A stretch of 64,000 nt of DNA from Hyaloraphidium curvatum (taxonomy: Eukaryota; Monoblepharomycota; Hyaloraphidiomycetes; Hyaloraphidiales; Hyaloraphidiaceae), in NCBI GenBank assembly GCA_025558095.1, contig JAIVFI010000002.1:186001-250000 (forward strand), read 5' to 3'. Shown in pieces: positions 19,784-29,250 of the stretch. The translations under genes were made by a program, and so were the position numbers. Positions within the stretch are counted from its first letter, which is position 1, and each line of letters starts with the position of its first letter. The notes under the pieces were generated by a model. That model saw only the letters and a list, made by a program, of their open reading frames with translations, was not told where the DNA came from and made no database searches.

Positions 19784-22783
19784 TTAGTTGCCCCGAATAG
19801 TAACGTTGGGCACAGAAAAGCCCGGTGCTTGAACTGTCCGGCCCGAGGACGTCGAGGTCGCATTCTGGGTCTTGGCAGGTGTGATAGTTCCGGACGGTGT
19901 GTTTTGCGAAAGGTGCTGCGTGCGGGGCCATGTTGCCGGCTCGCCGCTCGTCGCCTCGCATAGCTGGACGAGCTCGTCCGTTATCTCGGAAAATGGCGGA
20001 CGATCCAGCGGATCCTGAGCCCAGCACCGCTGGATGAGGTTCCACAAGGCTTCGAGCTCATCAGGGAGGTCCGTGGGTCGCGGAGGCCGCTGGCCAAGCC
20101 GCAGGCTCGCTTGAACGACTTCTCGATCGATTCCGGCAAACGCCTTCTGGCCGCCGCTGGCGATTTGGTAGCACACCATGGCAAAGGAAAACACATCCGC
20201 GGGTTTGTCGGCCCCACGGCGCGAGAGGACCTCGGGGGCAATGTATCCGGGCGTACCCGCAGTGCTTCCCCTTGAGTGGTCGGAGAACTTTTCCAACAGC
20301 CTCGCGAGGCCAAAGTCTGCGATCATGGCCCGGTCATCCACGAGTATGTTTGCCGGCTTGAGGTCGCGGTGAACAATGCCTTTGCCGTGGACCTCCTCCA
20401 TGCCCTCGGCGACCTCTCTGAGCCTCTTGAGACCCAGATCGATCCGCCACTCGACCGACCCCATGTACTTTTCGAGATCCCCGTGGCGGGCAATGTCCGA
20501 GACGAGCATCGGCGGGTCCACGCACACCCCAATGAGCTGCAATACACACCGGTGGCGGATGCCGTCCCACTGCCGCGCCTCGCGGAAGCACTCGGCCATG
20601 GCCTCCGCGGAAACCGGACCCAGGTTCAGCACCTTGACTGCCACGGGGCGCCGTCCACGCAGCATCCCCCGGTAGACGGAACCAAAACCGCCGCCCCCGA
20701 GGCGTTGGGAATAGTCGACAACGACCTCGGAGGCTTCCAGCAAAACGAGCTGGTTGATTTCCGCACCGGCGGGCGGATTCAGGTCGGGAGCCGGCGGTGT
20801 TCCTTTCGCGACAGCTCCGGTCGGCCACTCGGGTATCGCAACCAGCTCTCCTTGCTCGATCTTCTCGGGCTCCAGGTCCGTTGAACGAGCATTGTGCCTC
20901 CGGCACCGCCTCCAAGCCCAGAGAGCGCCCCCCGCTGCGAGCAGGCCGGCTGCAATGCAGCCAAGAATCAGGAAAGTCAGCGAGACTGGTCCGATTGCGT
21001 CCAACAAAGAGCTGCCGGATTGAGGTGTCGGCACCGCGAAGATTGTCGAGGTTGACGAAGCAGCCGCAAAGGAAGTACTATCCGGCCGGGAAAGTGCAGT
21101 CGAAGCAGTCAGTGTCAATGAGAGCGATCGTGCAAGCGTTGATGTCGCCGCCAGCAATGCGGAAGACGATAGCGTTCGCGAGCTCGTAGCTACGGACGAG
21201 CTCGCAGAGATGCTCGTAGATGATTGGAGGTTTGCCGGCAGAGGCTGCACCGGTTCGCCAAGCACATCGGCAGAGCCCGATGGAACAGGAAGCGACTCGG
21301 CCAAGGCTCGAGCGGGGATGTTCGGAGCCAGCAGGTCCTCGGGAATGTTCAATGCTCCCGTCTCGTTAGATCCGAATCCCCAGATCAGGCCGTCGGATGT
21401 GAGGGCCAGCACGTGGTTGGTTCCCGCCGCCACCTGCACGATGCCCGTCACCTGCGCATCGTCTGCCTTGAAGGGATGAGCACCCCAGAAGCGCAAGGTC
21501 CCGTTGGCAAGGTGGGCGATGGAGTAAGTGTCCCCACATACCACGTCATGCGTGACTCCGTCCAAGCCTCGAGGAATGTCCGTCTGTCCCACAGCATTGC
21601 TTCCCCAGGCCCTGACGCTCCCGTTGCGCAGCAAGGCAAGTGCGTGTCCGTTGCCGGCGCAGATCCGGCTGGCTGCGGCCCCGAAAAGGCGGCGGATGCC
21701 AGACACGACGACCGAGTCATTGCTGCTAGACCAAGCCACCACCTCTCCCGTGTCGAGGAGGGAGACGACAAAGTCTCTGCCCGAAGCGGTCTGGCGAACC
21801 CACTGTCGTGCGTATGCTGGTACGATTGGGAATGAGCCGGAAACGGGTAGCATCTTGGCATCCTCCTGCACGACAAAGACCGTGCCGGCCCCGACGTCGA
21901 TATGGCGGGACTTGGTCACGTTGAACCACGAAAGCCCTCCGGCACCCCACATGGCTACGTAGCCGCCCCAAAGCATCGCCGCGGCCACGTTGCCTCCCGC
22001 GGCAACCTGTGTCCCGTAAAATCCAGCCACACCGTCGGGCACCGTGCTCTGGCCGACGTTGTTCCGGCCCCACGCCTCGATGAGCCCGGTGGAACGGACC
22101 ACGAGCGAGAATCCGCGTCCGGCAGCAACCTGCCGCACGGGAAAGCTGCCCAAAACGATCCTCTCGACCTTGCAGACCCCTGCAGAAACGCCATGGTGAG
22201 GCCCATCTGTTCAACTGCGGTCCAAGCACCGGAACCTACCGCCCTCGCAGTAAGCCAGCGAACCCGTGCCCGTCTCGGGACACTTTCGGCCACAGGAGCC
22301 GCAGTTGTTGTAGTCCGTCTCGAGATCGAAGCAGCACCCCTCCGGGCTTTCCTTGGTGCCATCGCAGGTCTTCCCGCGGCAAACGACGTCCGTGCAGCCC
22401 GAGCATCGTGCGCGGCAGCACCAACCCCCCTCGCAGCAGTTCCATCCCTCCGGGTGAGCTTCTCCCGCCTCGCGGCAGTAGCTGTAGCCGGGCGGATAGC
22501 AGCGGCCATCCTCCATCATCGTCCCGCGGGCGCCGCACGAGTCCCCGACGGGCTCCTGCGCGAAAGCATGCCCGGGCACGTAGTATGCCACGGCGGGGGC
22601 AACCGAGCAGAGGAGCAGCGCCGCGACGAGTGCGGCCGTCGATGCACCGGCCCACCCTCGCCCCGGGCGCCCGACGGCCCCGGGTCCGTCCCGCCGTTCC
22701 GCTTTCGGTCGTCCGGAACGAGATTCGGCACAAGTTAGGCCTTTCTCGCCGCCTGGTTGGTTCACTATGTTCATGTTCGTCAT
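19784..22783 (-). CDS. Receptor-like kinase: Cys-rich and RCC1-like ectodomain, TM, TKL-type kinase
   Basis: Two exons (intron 22180-22239, 60 bases) encode 979 residues. Order: a hydrophobic leader (residues about 46-67, ending SVAPAVAYY); a Cys-rich module with about 20 Cys (CYPPGYSYC, CCEGGWCC, NNCGSCGRKC); and RCC1-like repeats of the pattern VAAG-x-x-F-x-L-V and AWG-x-N-x-x-GQ. A Ser/Thr-rich stalk, a membrane helix (LTFLILGCIAAGLLAAGGALWAW) followed by basic residues, and a cytosolic kinase complete it. The kinase has LGGGGFGSVYRG, VAVKVL, HRDLKPANIL, DFGLARLL and GTPGYIAPEV, so it should be active; its style is tyrosine-kinase-like, as in plant and amoebal receptor kinases. The splice restores CEGGVCKVERIVLGSF. 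ATG 22783 was chosen; ATG 22861 is possible. Ligand unknown; RCC1-like repeats form propellers that often bind proteins or glycans. Confidence 0.88.
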
Positions 22784-23117
22784 GGGCCGGGGCTGGTGCG
22801 CAGGGACACTTCGGCTTCGACGCGCACTGCCACTCGGTCGTGAGCAATGCCTCCGCCTCAAAGCCGTGCCGCCAATATGGTTTGGCTTTCGCAGTCATGG
22901 TCAGATGCGCCGATCAGACGAGAAATGAAAGAGTTACTCATGCTAGTGCCGGGGGATCGGCCCGTCTTGCTCCCGAACGCGCGGACCCTGGCCGGAAACT
23001 GATCAGAGCGACGTACATAAGCCATCAGGCTTTGTTGTCAAGCAGTGCCTTTCGCGCCGGATTACCGCCCTGCGTTGGCCTCCAGTTCAGCTTCGACCCA
23101 CTCCCTTGCCTTCCTTT

Positions 23118-23301
23118 CCATCCACCGCCTCACTCGGGATAGCGACAACGTCCAGGGCGGTTAGGAAGTCGGGCATCTCGTCAAAGGCTATGCGGCCCGA
23201 GAGGCGGCACCCATCCGCGATGAGCAGCTTCGCGGCGCGTAACGAGTAAGGCTCTCCAGCGCAGCGCCATCGCCGACGATCAGGAAGGCAAACTTGGACT
23301 C
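23118..23301 (-). pseudogene. Remnant of a GT4-type glycosyltransferase
   Basis: About 60 residues of recognisable family 4 glycosyltransferase sequence survive, split over two frames. The first part, read from about 23295, gives KFAFLIVGDGAALESL, the strand and loop before the donor site. The second, from about 23235, gives LSGRIAFDEMPDFLTALDVVAIPSEA, the typical G-x-hydrophobic, P-x-x-x-x-x-x-D-hydrophobic, PS pattern. A one-base shift near 23228-23243 separates them. Nothing recognisable lies before or after; the expected E-x-F-G/E-x-x-x-x-x-x-E motif after PSEA is gone. It sits in the promoter side of the wecB-like gene, on the other strand. It cannot be functional as a transferase and is best read as a relic. 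Confidence 0.6.
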
Positions 23302-23484
23302 GCATCTTTGCCAGCTTGCCGGACACCTAGATCAGCAGCTCCAGCCCTCGTATGCCTGCGAAACCGGAGCGTTGGGCTGCGGCTTGCGGGCAGGCAGATG
23401 CGCGGTCCCTCCTTTATCCCTTCGATTGGCGCCCTACATAAGGACAAGGACACCCTCCCCAGCAGCCAGCGCCGCCCTTGCGAC

Positions 23485-24675
23485 ATGTGCGGGGGCGCCG
23501 TCCACTCTGCTGCAGACGCCCCGCGTGTCGCCGGGCAGGCGGACGCGGCGCCGGGCGCGCCCCGCGTGCTCGTCGTCATCGGCACGCGGCCCGAGGCAAT
23601 CAAGCTCGCGCCCGTTGTCGACGCCCTCCGCGCCTCGCCGCTCGCGGTCGACGTGGTCGCCAGCGGGCAGCACACGGACCTGCTCGACGCCGCGCTGGCG
23701 CCGTTCGGCATTTGCCCCGACCACCGCCTGGCGCTGCCCGCCGCGCGCGACCTCTCGGACCTCACCGCAGGCATCCTGCTCGGCATGCGGTCCATCCTCG
23801 CCGCGAGACCCTACGCCTTTGTCGTCGTACAGGGCGACACGACCACCGCGCTGGCCGCGGGCCTTGCCGCGTTCTATGCCCGGATCCCGCTCGCGCACGT
23901 CGAGGGTGGCCTGCGCACCTCCACGCCGCACTCCCCCTTCCCCGAGGAAGCAAACCGCCGCATGGTGTCGCGCATGGCGGCCCTGCACTTCGTCCCCACC
24001 GAGAGCGGCCGCGCAAACCTCCTGGCCGAGGGCACCGATCCCTCGACCGTGCACATCACGGGCAACACCGCCGTGGATGCCTTCTCGCGGACACTTCCCC
24101 TCGTGCGCTCCCTCTCCAGCCAGTACTCTTCCCGCTTTCCCTTCCTGGACCCGGCAAAGCGGCTCGTCCTCGTCACCGGCCACCGCCGCGAGAACCACGG
24201 CGCCGGCCTGGAGGGCATCTGCACCGCTGCGCTCGCCCTGGCTTCCCGGGGCGACGTGCAGGTCGCCTTCACCCTGCACCCGAACCCGCACGTCCGCGGG
24301 CCCGCCGCGGCGATGCTCGCCGGCGCCCCCGACGTCCACACCTTGGAACCGCAGGACTACCGCTCCTTCGTCTACCTGATGTCGCGCTCCTCGCTCATCC
24401 TCACGGACTCGGGCGGGATCCAGGAGGAAGCGCCGCTGCTCGGCATCCCCGTGCTGGTGCTCCGCGAGGAGACGGAGCGGCACGAGGCAGTCGAGGGCGG
24501 CACCGCGAGGGTGGTGGGCACGGACGCTGGGCGGATCGCGGCCGAGGCGGGGAGGCTGCTGGACGATGCGGAGGCGTACGCGGTGGCGGCGAGGGTGCAC
24601 AGCCCGTTCGGAGACGGCAGGGCGGCGGGGAGGATCGCCGAGGTGCTCTGCGGGTACCTTGCAAAGGCCGCCTGA
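23485..24675 (+). CDS. wecB: UDP-N-acetylglucosamine 2-epimerase, non-hydrolysing (WecB type)
   Basis: Intronless 396-residue enzyme that interconverts UDP-GlcNAc and UDP-ManNAc. Signatures in order: VIGTRPEAIKLAPVVDAL, ASGQHTDLLD, VVQGDTTTALAAGLAAFY, HVEGGLRTS, FPEEANRRMVS, ITGNTAVDA, LVTGHRRENHG, FTLHPNPHV, LTDSGGIQEEAPLLG and REETERHEAV. The Asp of QGDT, the Glu of HVEGG, the Glu pair of PEEANR and the His of TGHRREN are the residues known to matter in bacterial WecB/MnaA. The start MCGGAVHS gives a 27-residue leader before the conserved fold; ATG 23308 would add a long low-complexity stretch. Eukaryotic GNE enzymes are hydrolysing and fused to a kinase; this is not that type. It lies on the same strand as the wecC-like gene but has its own upstream gap, so it is not an operon partner in the bacterial sense. 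Confidence 0.93.
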   Translation: MCGGAVHSAADAPRVAGQADAAPGAPRVLVVIGTRPEAIKLAPVVDALRASPLAVDVVASGQHTDLLDAALAPFGICPDHRLALPAARDLSDLTAGILLGMRSILAARPYAFVVVQGDTTTALAAGLAAFYARIPLAHVEGGLRTSTPHSPFPEEANRRMVSRMAALHFVPTESGRANLLAEGTDPSTVHITGNTAVDAFSRTLPLVRSLSSQYSSRFPFLDPAKRLVLVTGHRRENHGAGLEGICTAALALASRGDVQVAFTLHPNPHVRGPAAAMLAGAPDVHTLEPQDYRSFVYLMSRSSLILTDSGGIQEEAPLLGIPVLVLREETERHEAVEGGTARVVGTDAGRIAAEAGRLLDDAEAYAVAARVHSPFGDGRAAGRIAEVLCGYLAKAA

Positions 24676-24746
24676 TCGAGCTGGATGACAGTGGCTAGCA
24701 TAGAGAATGGTGTATCAACGGCATACCCATTTGCATTCCACTTGGC

Positions 24747-26018
24747 CTAGGTCACAATCAGCTCGATGGAAACGTTGTCGGGCAAGCTGTTCTCGGCCAG
24801 CAGAGCCCTCCAGATGGCGAGCTCGGCCACTTCCTGGTCGAAGTAAACATCAGGGCTCTCGACCGTATTCCGCTTTGGGGCATCGATCTCTATCCTGAGG
24901 CGCAGCTTTCCTGGGAACGTCTCCAAATCCTCGCGTAGGTCGAGGAATTCGTTTTCGTCCAGCCCCACGAGGGTAGCGCAGTGCACCTCGAGGTCCGCGA
25001 TCCCCTTAAGAAGTCCGTGAATCAGATCCCCGGTGCACAGAAGCCCAAGCCTTACCCGGCGCAGCGAATCTAGCTTGCCGAACGCGTCCCACTCTACCGG
25101 GCCTGCCGACGAATCGAAGTCGGCCCAAGCGGCCGCGGTGTCCAGCGTCATTTCCTTTGGTGCGAACGCGGGTGCCGCGCTGCGCAAAGCGAGGAGCAAC
25201 GGCCAGTCGACAAGGTGCGCCTCGGTGACTTTGGCCAGCAAGGCGGAGGGGAGCGACGCTGCGAACTCCTCGAGGTCAATGTCATCATCGTCGGAGTCCC
25301 AGGAGCTCAAAGAGACAGCTCCCAAGCCGGCGCATCGAGAGGAAAATGCAACCATCAAATCCTTCACCGGCTGGCTCCCAAATAGCACAGTCGTAACCTG
25401 CGTCGGGACTAGAGTCTCAAAGTGCCAGACACGATGGTGTTCGACATTTCTCCGAGCCATCTCGATCCACAGCTTTAGGACCCGAACCGTCTCGGCTTTC
25501 TGTGCAAATTGCAGCCAATCGGCAAGCTCACTCATGTGACGGGGCAGGCTGACCAGGTTTGAGCATCGCGAAAGCATGGTCTTTTCGAAGCGCCATATGC
25601 CCCAGCGCTCGCGGAAGCCCCGAGAAAAGACGTCCCACCGCGCGTCAAATTCCTTGACGTGCCGCAGCCTGAGATCGCACGCGTCGGCCGCGAAAGCGTC
25701 CGCCTGTTTTGAGAGCCAGGCGTGGTTGACGTGCTCGAACAGCGAGCCAGAAGCTCCCAGTACGCGCGGCACGCCGACGCCAGCCGCATCCGCGCCTTCT
25801 TTTTAAGGTAATGGGCGATGACGCAGATGATCTCGGGGGGGGAACACGGGGCCTTCTTCCTCCTCCGCTTCAATCACGTCCGCAACGCGTTCTCGGGCCA
25901 CGGAACGCGCGGATCCGGAGCGCAACTCGGCCACTTCCGCCTCGAGAAGAGAAAGCCGGGCGCGAAGCTGTGCATTCTCTTCCCGCAGCGCAACGAGCTC
26001 CTCGGATTCGTCCGACAT
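24747..26018 (-). CDS. Coiled-coil F-box-like protein, reading frame interrupted twice
   Basis: The start (MSDESEELVALREEN) opens a coiled coil of about 45 residues with leucine heptads. It runs into an F-box-like segment (PPEIICVIAHYLKKKARM, then LASACRAYWELL) that lies in a different frame. The rest, a leucine-rich region of about 330 residues ending IELIVT, returns to the first frame. Two compensating single-base shifts are needed: one at a run of eight C on the coding strand (25835-25842), the other near 25738-25750. No GT-AG intron explains either. Homopolymer miscalls or real inactivation are both possible. If intact it would be a Skp1-binding adaptor for an SCF ubiquitin ligase, similar in style to the F-box gene at 14-15 kb. 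Confidence 0.62.
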
Positions 26019-26223
26019 CGTGTCTGTAAAAGATGCGCGCTACCCACGTCCCACATCCGGCCGAAAGGTCGCGCGGCATTGCTCTTCAGTAGCATTAGAT
26101 GGACGCCTCTACGATGACCAAGATGAATTCATTTAGGCAGACTCGATGGAGCTTCCCGTCCCGTCCAAATAGTTCGGCCTTTGCACAGGCTCAGCCTTGC
26201 AAGGAACATTCAATGCAGCAGCA

Positions 26224-28364
26224 TCACCCGTGCTCCAAGCGCCTCATGTCCACCCTCACGTACCCAAACTCCCACTTCCGTGGCAGCCCCCTGAACTCGT
26301 CCTTGTACATAGCGCACCCGGCGCTGGTGTCCAGATCTAGGGCAGGGAGCACCCCGTTGCCGGTACTTGGCCCCGAAATAATCCAGGGAAAGTCTTCTTC
26401 TGCTTGCGCAGCGGCGTCGACGTGCGAGGGGTGGGAGGAGAGGACAGCGGCAAGGTTGATGATCTTGTTGTCGAACGCGGCGTCTGCGAAGCAGGCGGCA
26501 TAGTTCAGGTGACGCAGCAGCACCTCCCAGCGACGAAAAACCCACAGCACCGCGGTCCCAGGATATCATTGAAAGGCCCGAAATCCTTCCCAGGCGGAAT
26601 CAGGTCGTTCCGGGGGGACGGTGCAAGCCACGGCGACCTTCCTCCCGCGCAGTAATCGCATTCGCTCTCCTGGTCTCTTGTGTAGTTGTTCCTTCTCATC
26701 GCCCTCGCCACGTCGCCGTGCCCGCGGATGCCGGCCTGCGCGGACGCGAGCAGCTTGGCGCGCGCGGTGGCGTCGGCGGAGTACTGCTGGTCCGCCGTCC
26801 TCTTGCCGAGGGTGTCGCGGGTCCACTCCCAGTTGCGCTCGATCCCGCACGCGGCGCGCATTGAAGGGTGGTGCGCCGTGTTCCAGCCACCCCACCAGCG
26901 GCGTGCGCGGATGGCCTCGGTGAGGTCCATCTGCATGCTCGGCGCAGGAGATGAGCTGGTTCCAAAGGCAGAACCCAAAGAGACGCTCGACCCACCCATA
27001 CGGTCCCGTTCGGCATCTCGTCCACGAGCGTCACCGTGCCTTTTGGGACCAGACCCTCCTTGGACCCCTTGTCCTGCCTCTGCACAACCCTCCTCTTCGC
27101 GAACCTGCCGTAGTCAACGACCAAGTACTCGTTCAGCCCCGTCCCGCTCCCCAAGCCCGCAGCATCGAACCACCGGACCCACTCCTCCCCGTTCCGTGCT
27201 ACCCTCGACGCGGCGGCGATTCGCAGGAAGGTCCACAGCCTTTCGGGGGTCGCCGTGCGGGCGCGGAAGGGCGCGTCAGAGAGACACAAAAGGGTGGTGC
27301 TGGTGACGGCAAGGAGTGACGGGTGAGAGACGGAAAAGTCGTCCGAGGAGAACACCAGGCCGGGGTAGCCCGAGAAGGTGATGGTAGCCGGAACGCCCCC
27401 GCGGCGGGCGAGGAAAGGGAAATGGTAGCGGGCAAACTTGCGGGTCATTTGGGTAAGCACGTCGTTGGCCTGCTCGGACGACCGCGACGCGGTGAGAGGA
27501 CAGCAAGCCGGGCCACTCGCGTCGCGAACCCACATTGTGGGAGACGAACAAGTCACTCCCGTCCTCGAGCGGCTTGACCATCATCGTGCAGTGGTCTCGA
27601 GGCGCTGTTCCTCTGGGGCGGCCCGATGAGCCCGAAAGCAATCCGATTGTCTTGTTGCACTGGATGGGATCCAGGATACAGTTGAGATGGTCACCGTCCG
27701 CGGCGAGGAGGTTGAGTCTGAGCACGTCATGCGCCGACAGCGGCCCTTCGCCCGCGGCTTCGTCGCGGCGGGCATTGTATCCGTCGCTCATCCCGTCGAT
27801 CTGCAGCAGCAGATATCGGACCTGCTCGAAAATCTTGTCCCGGAACGACCCTTTCCCCGAAGCGAGCCGATCCCGGGCGTCGGGGTCGCGCATCTCGCGC
27901 CGCATCCAGTCAAGGTTGGACGCGACGAAGGCCGCCTGTTCCGCGGGCAGCTCGTCCCCGGCGGCCGAATTGAGGTAGTGCATCCACAGGCGGGCGTGCG
28001 TTGCGGCGCCCTCGGCGTAGCCGGCGGCGTAGGCCTGCTCGTCGGGCTCTGCCTTTGGCGAAGTTTCGACGTTGAGGAACGACCATCCCACGAGGTCGAT
28101 CTCGTCCGCGTAGCCCGCGTAGGCGAGGGGCCTGAACCCCCGACTGTCCTTCCAAAGCGGCTCATCATGCCAGCGCACGTCCGCTCGCTTCGGCGGCGCC
28201 TCAAAGACCGCGAGTCGTTCGCGAGTTGCACCGCCGGCCGGCTTTGCGACAATAATCGCAACCGCACGGGACCGCGGGTCGCCGCGAGGCAGCGGGTGGA
28301 TAGGTGGCAATGCAGTCGCTGCGATTGGCAGCAGTAGCACGACGAGCCCAGCTAGCGCCCTCAT
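26224..28364 (-). CDS. Phospholipase B-like (PLBD/lamina ancestor) amidohydrolase
   Basis: Four exons (introns 27470-27533, 26931-26995, 26484-26545; 62-65 bases) encode 649 residues. A signal peptide (MRALAGLVVLLLPIAATALPP) starts the protein. Family landmarks are GYADEIDLVGWSFL, the processing and nucleophile region ending RDHCTMMVK (Cys expected as the N-terminal nucleophile after self-cleavage), VPATITFSGYPGLVFSSDDF, WNTAHHPSMRAACG and NYTRDQESECDYC. The C-terminal IISGPS and the LPRKWEFGYV-like ending follow. PLBD proteins are secreted or lysosomal Ntn hydrolases that deacylate phospholipids or related amides. A vacuolar or secreted role is inferred. It is divergent from the mL53 gene, with 103 bases between the two ATGs. 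The third splice donor is the least certain. Confidence 0.87.
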
Positions 28365-28467
28365 CCCGCCGAGATGGAGCCAGCGTGCGGAGCGCGGCAA
28401 GGGATCGCGATCGCGCAAACCGTAAACAGTATCGACGCGCGGCGCGGCCGGCGCCTTAGGGCACGCA

Positions 28468-28970
28468 ATGGACCTCCGCCACTTCACGAAGATTGCAGCG
28501 GAGTTTGCGCCGCGCGACGTGACGGCCAAGTCGCTGCGGTCGGTGGTGGCGTGTGCCCCCGGCGGCGCTGCCTGACCCAACCTCGTCCGCCCACCACACC
28601 AGCAACTTCCTGCTGCAGGTCAACACCGACAAGAAAAAGGCGGCGAGTCCACAGCTCAAGTTCGACGTCAAGGTGTCGGATTCCGTGCCGAAGCCGATGT
28701 TGGCGGTCACCTATCGTGGGTCCCCGAACGCGTCGTGACCGCGCGGCTTGTCTCACGATCCGCGCCGCCCTCGCCCCTCCAATCACCTCTCTTGCTTGCG
28801 CAATCTGCGTGCCGTTTTGCGCCGTCATTCCGGTCTATGTAACGTCCTCAGGCGACGGCAAGTCCCTGAGCTGGAGCACGGCCTACATGACCACGCCGGA
28901 AATCTCCAAGGACTTTTGGCGGCACGCGAAGAAGCTTCTGGACGAGGAGGAAGCGAAAGCGGCGCAGTGA
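28468..28970 (+). CDS. Mitochondrial large-subunit ribosomal protein mL53
   Basis: Three exons (introns 28539-28602, 64 bases; 28716-28851, 136 bases) give a 100-residue basic protein. The opening MDLRHFTKIAAEFAP, the join SLR-NFLLQVNT, and FDVKVSDSVPKPMLAVTY followed by DGKSL match the thioredoxin-like fold of mL53 (yeast MRPL44). In that family a short N-terminal helix carries KI-x-x-x-F-x-P and the core ends K-x-x-x-Y-x-DGK. Length is normal for fungi. It should act in the mitochondrial large ribosomal subunit. No single exon would be recognisable alone. The second intron is longer than most here; its acceptor (CCTCAG) was selected because it keeps frame and gives TYRDGK. A short promoter region is shared with the phospholipase B-like gene. 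Confidence 0.8.
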
Positions 28971-29250
28971 GGCAGGCGTCGCTCGGCGTCGCCCGGCATG
29001 GAGACCGGGGCACAGAGACTCTATACCCAAGAACGCTAGTACCATTTCGTCATCCGTCCGGGGAGTTCTCGATCGGATCTGGTTCGGTTCGGTCTGTCTT
29101 GGGCCAGCATTCTTCGACACGACAGAAAAGGGTGCTACGGGTTCCGATCCCAAAACGAACAACTCCACTCCCCGTCAACTCCTGCACTATCTTCGAAAGC
29201 GGTACGATACCTCCGAGGGCCCAGAACTCGCGCTGGCTCCCAATTGCGGC

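Noticed and set aside
18471-24675. Bacterial-type operon for the wec-like genes
   Set aside because: They are 3.75 kb apart with an opposite-strand spliced gene between, and no shared short spacing or ribosome-binding sites were seen; they should be separate transcripts.
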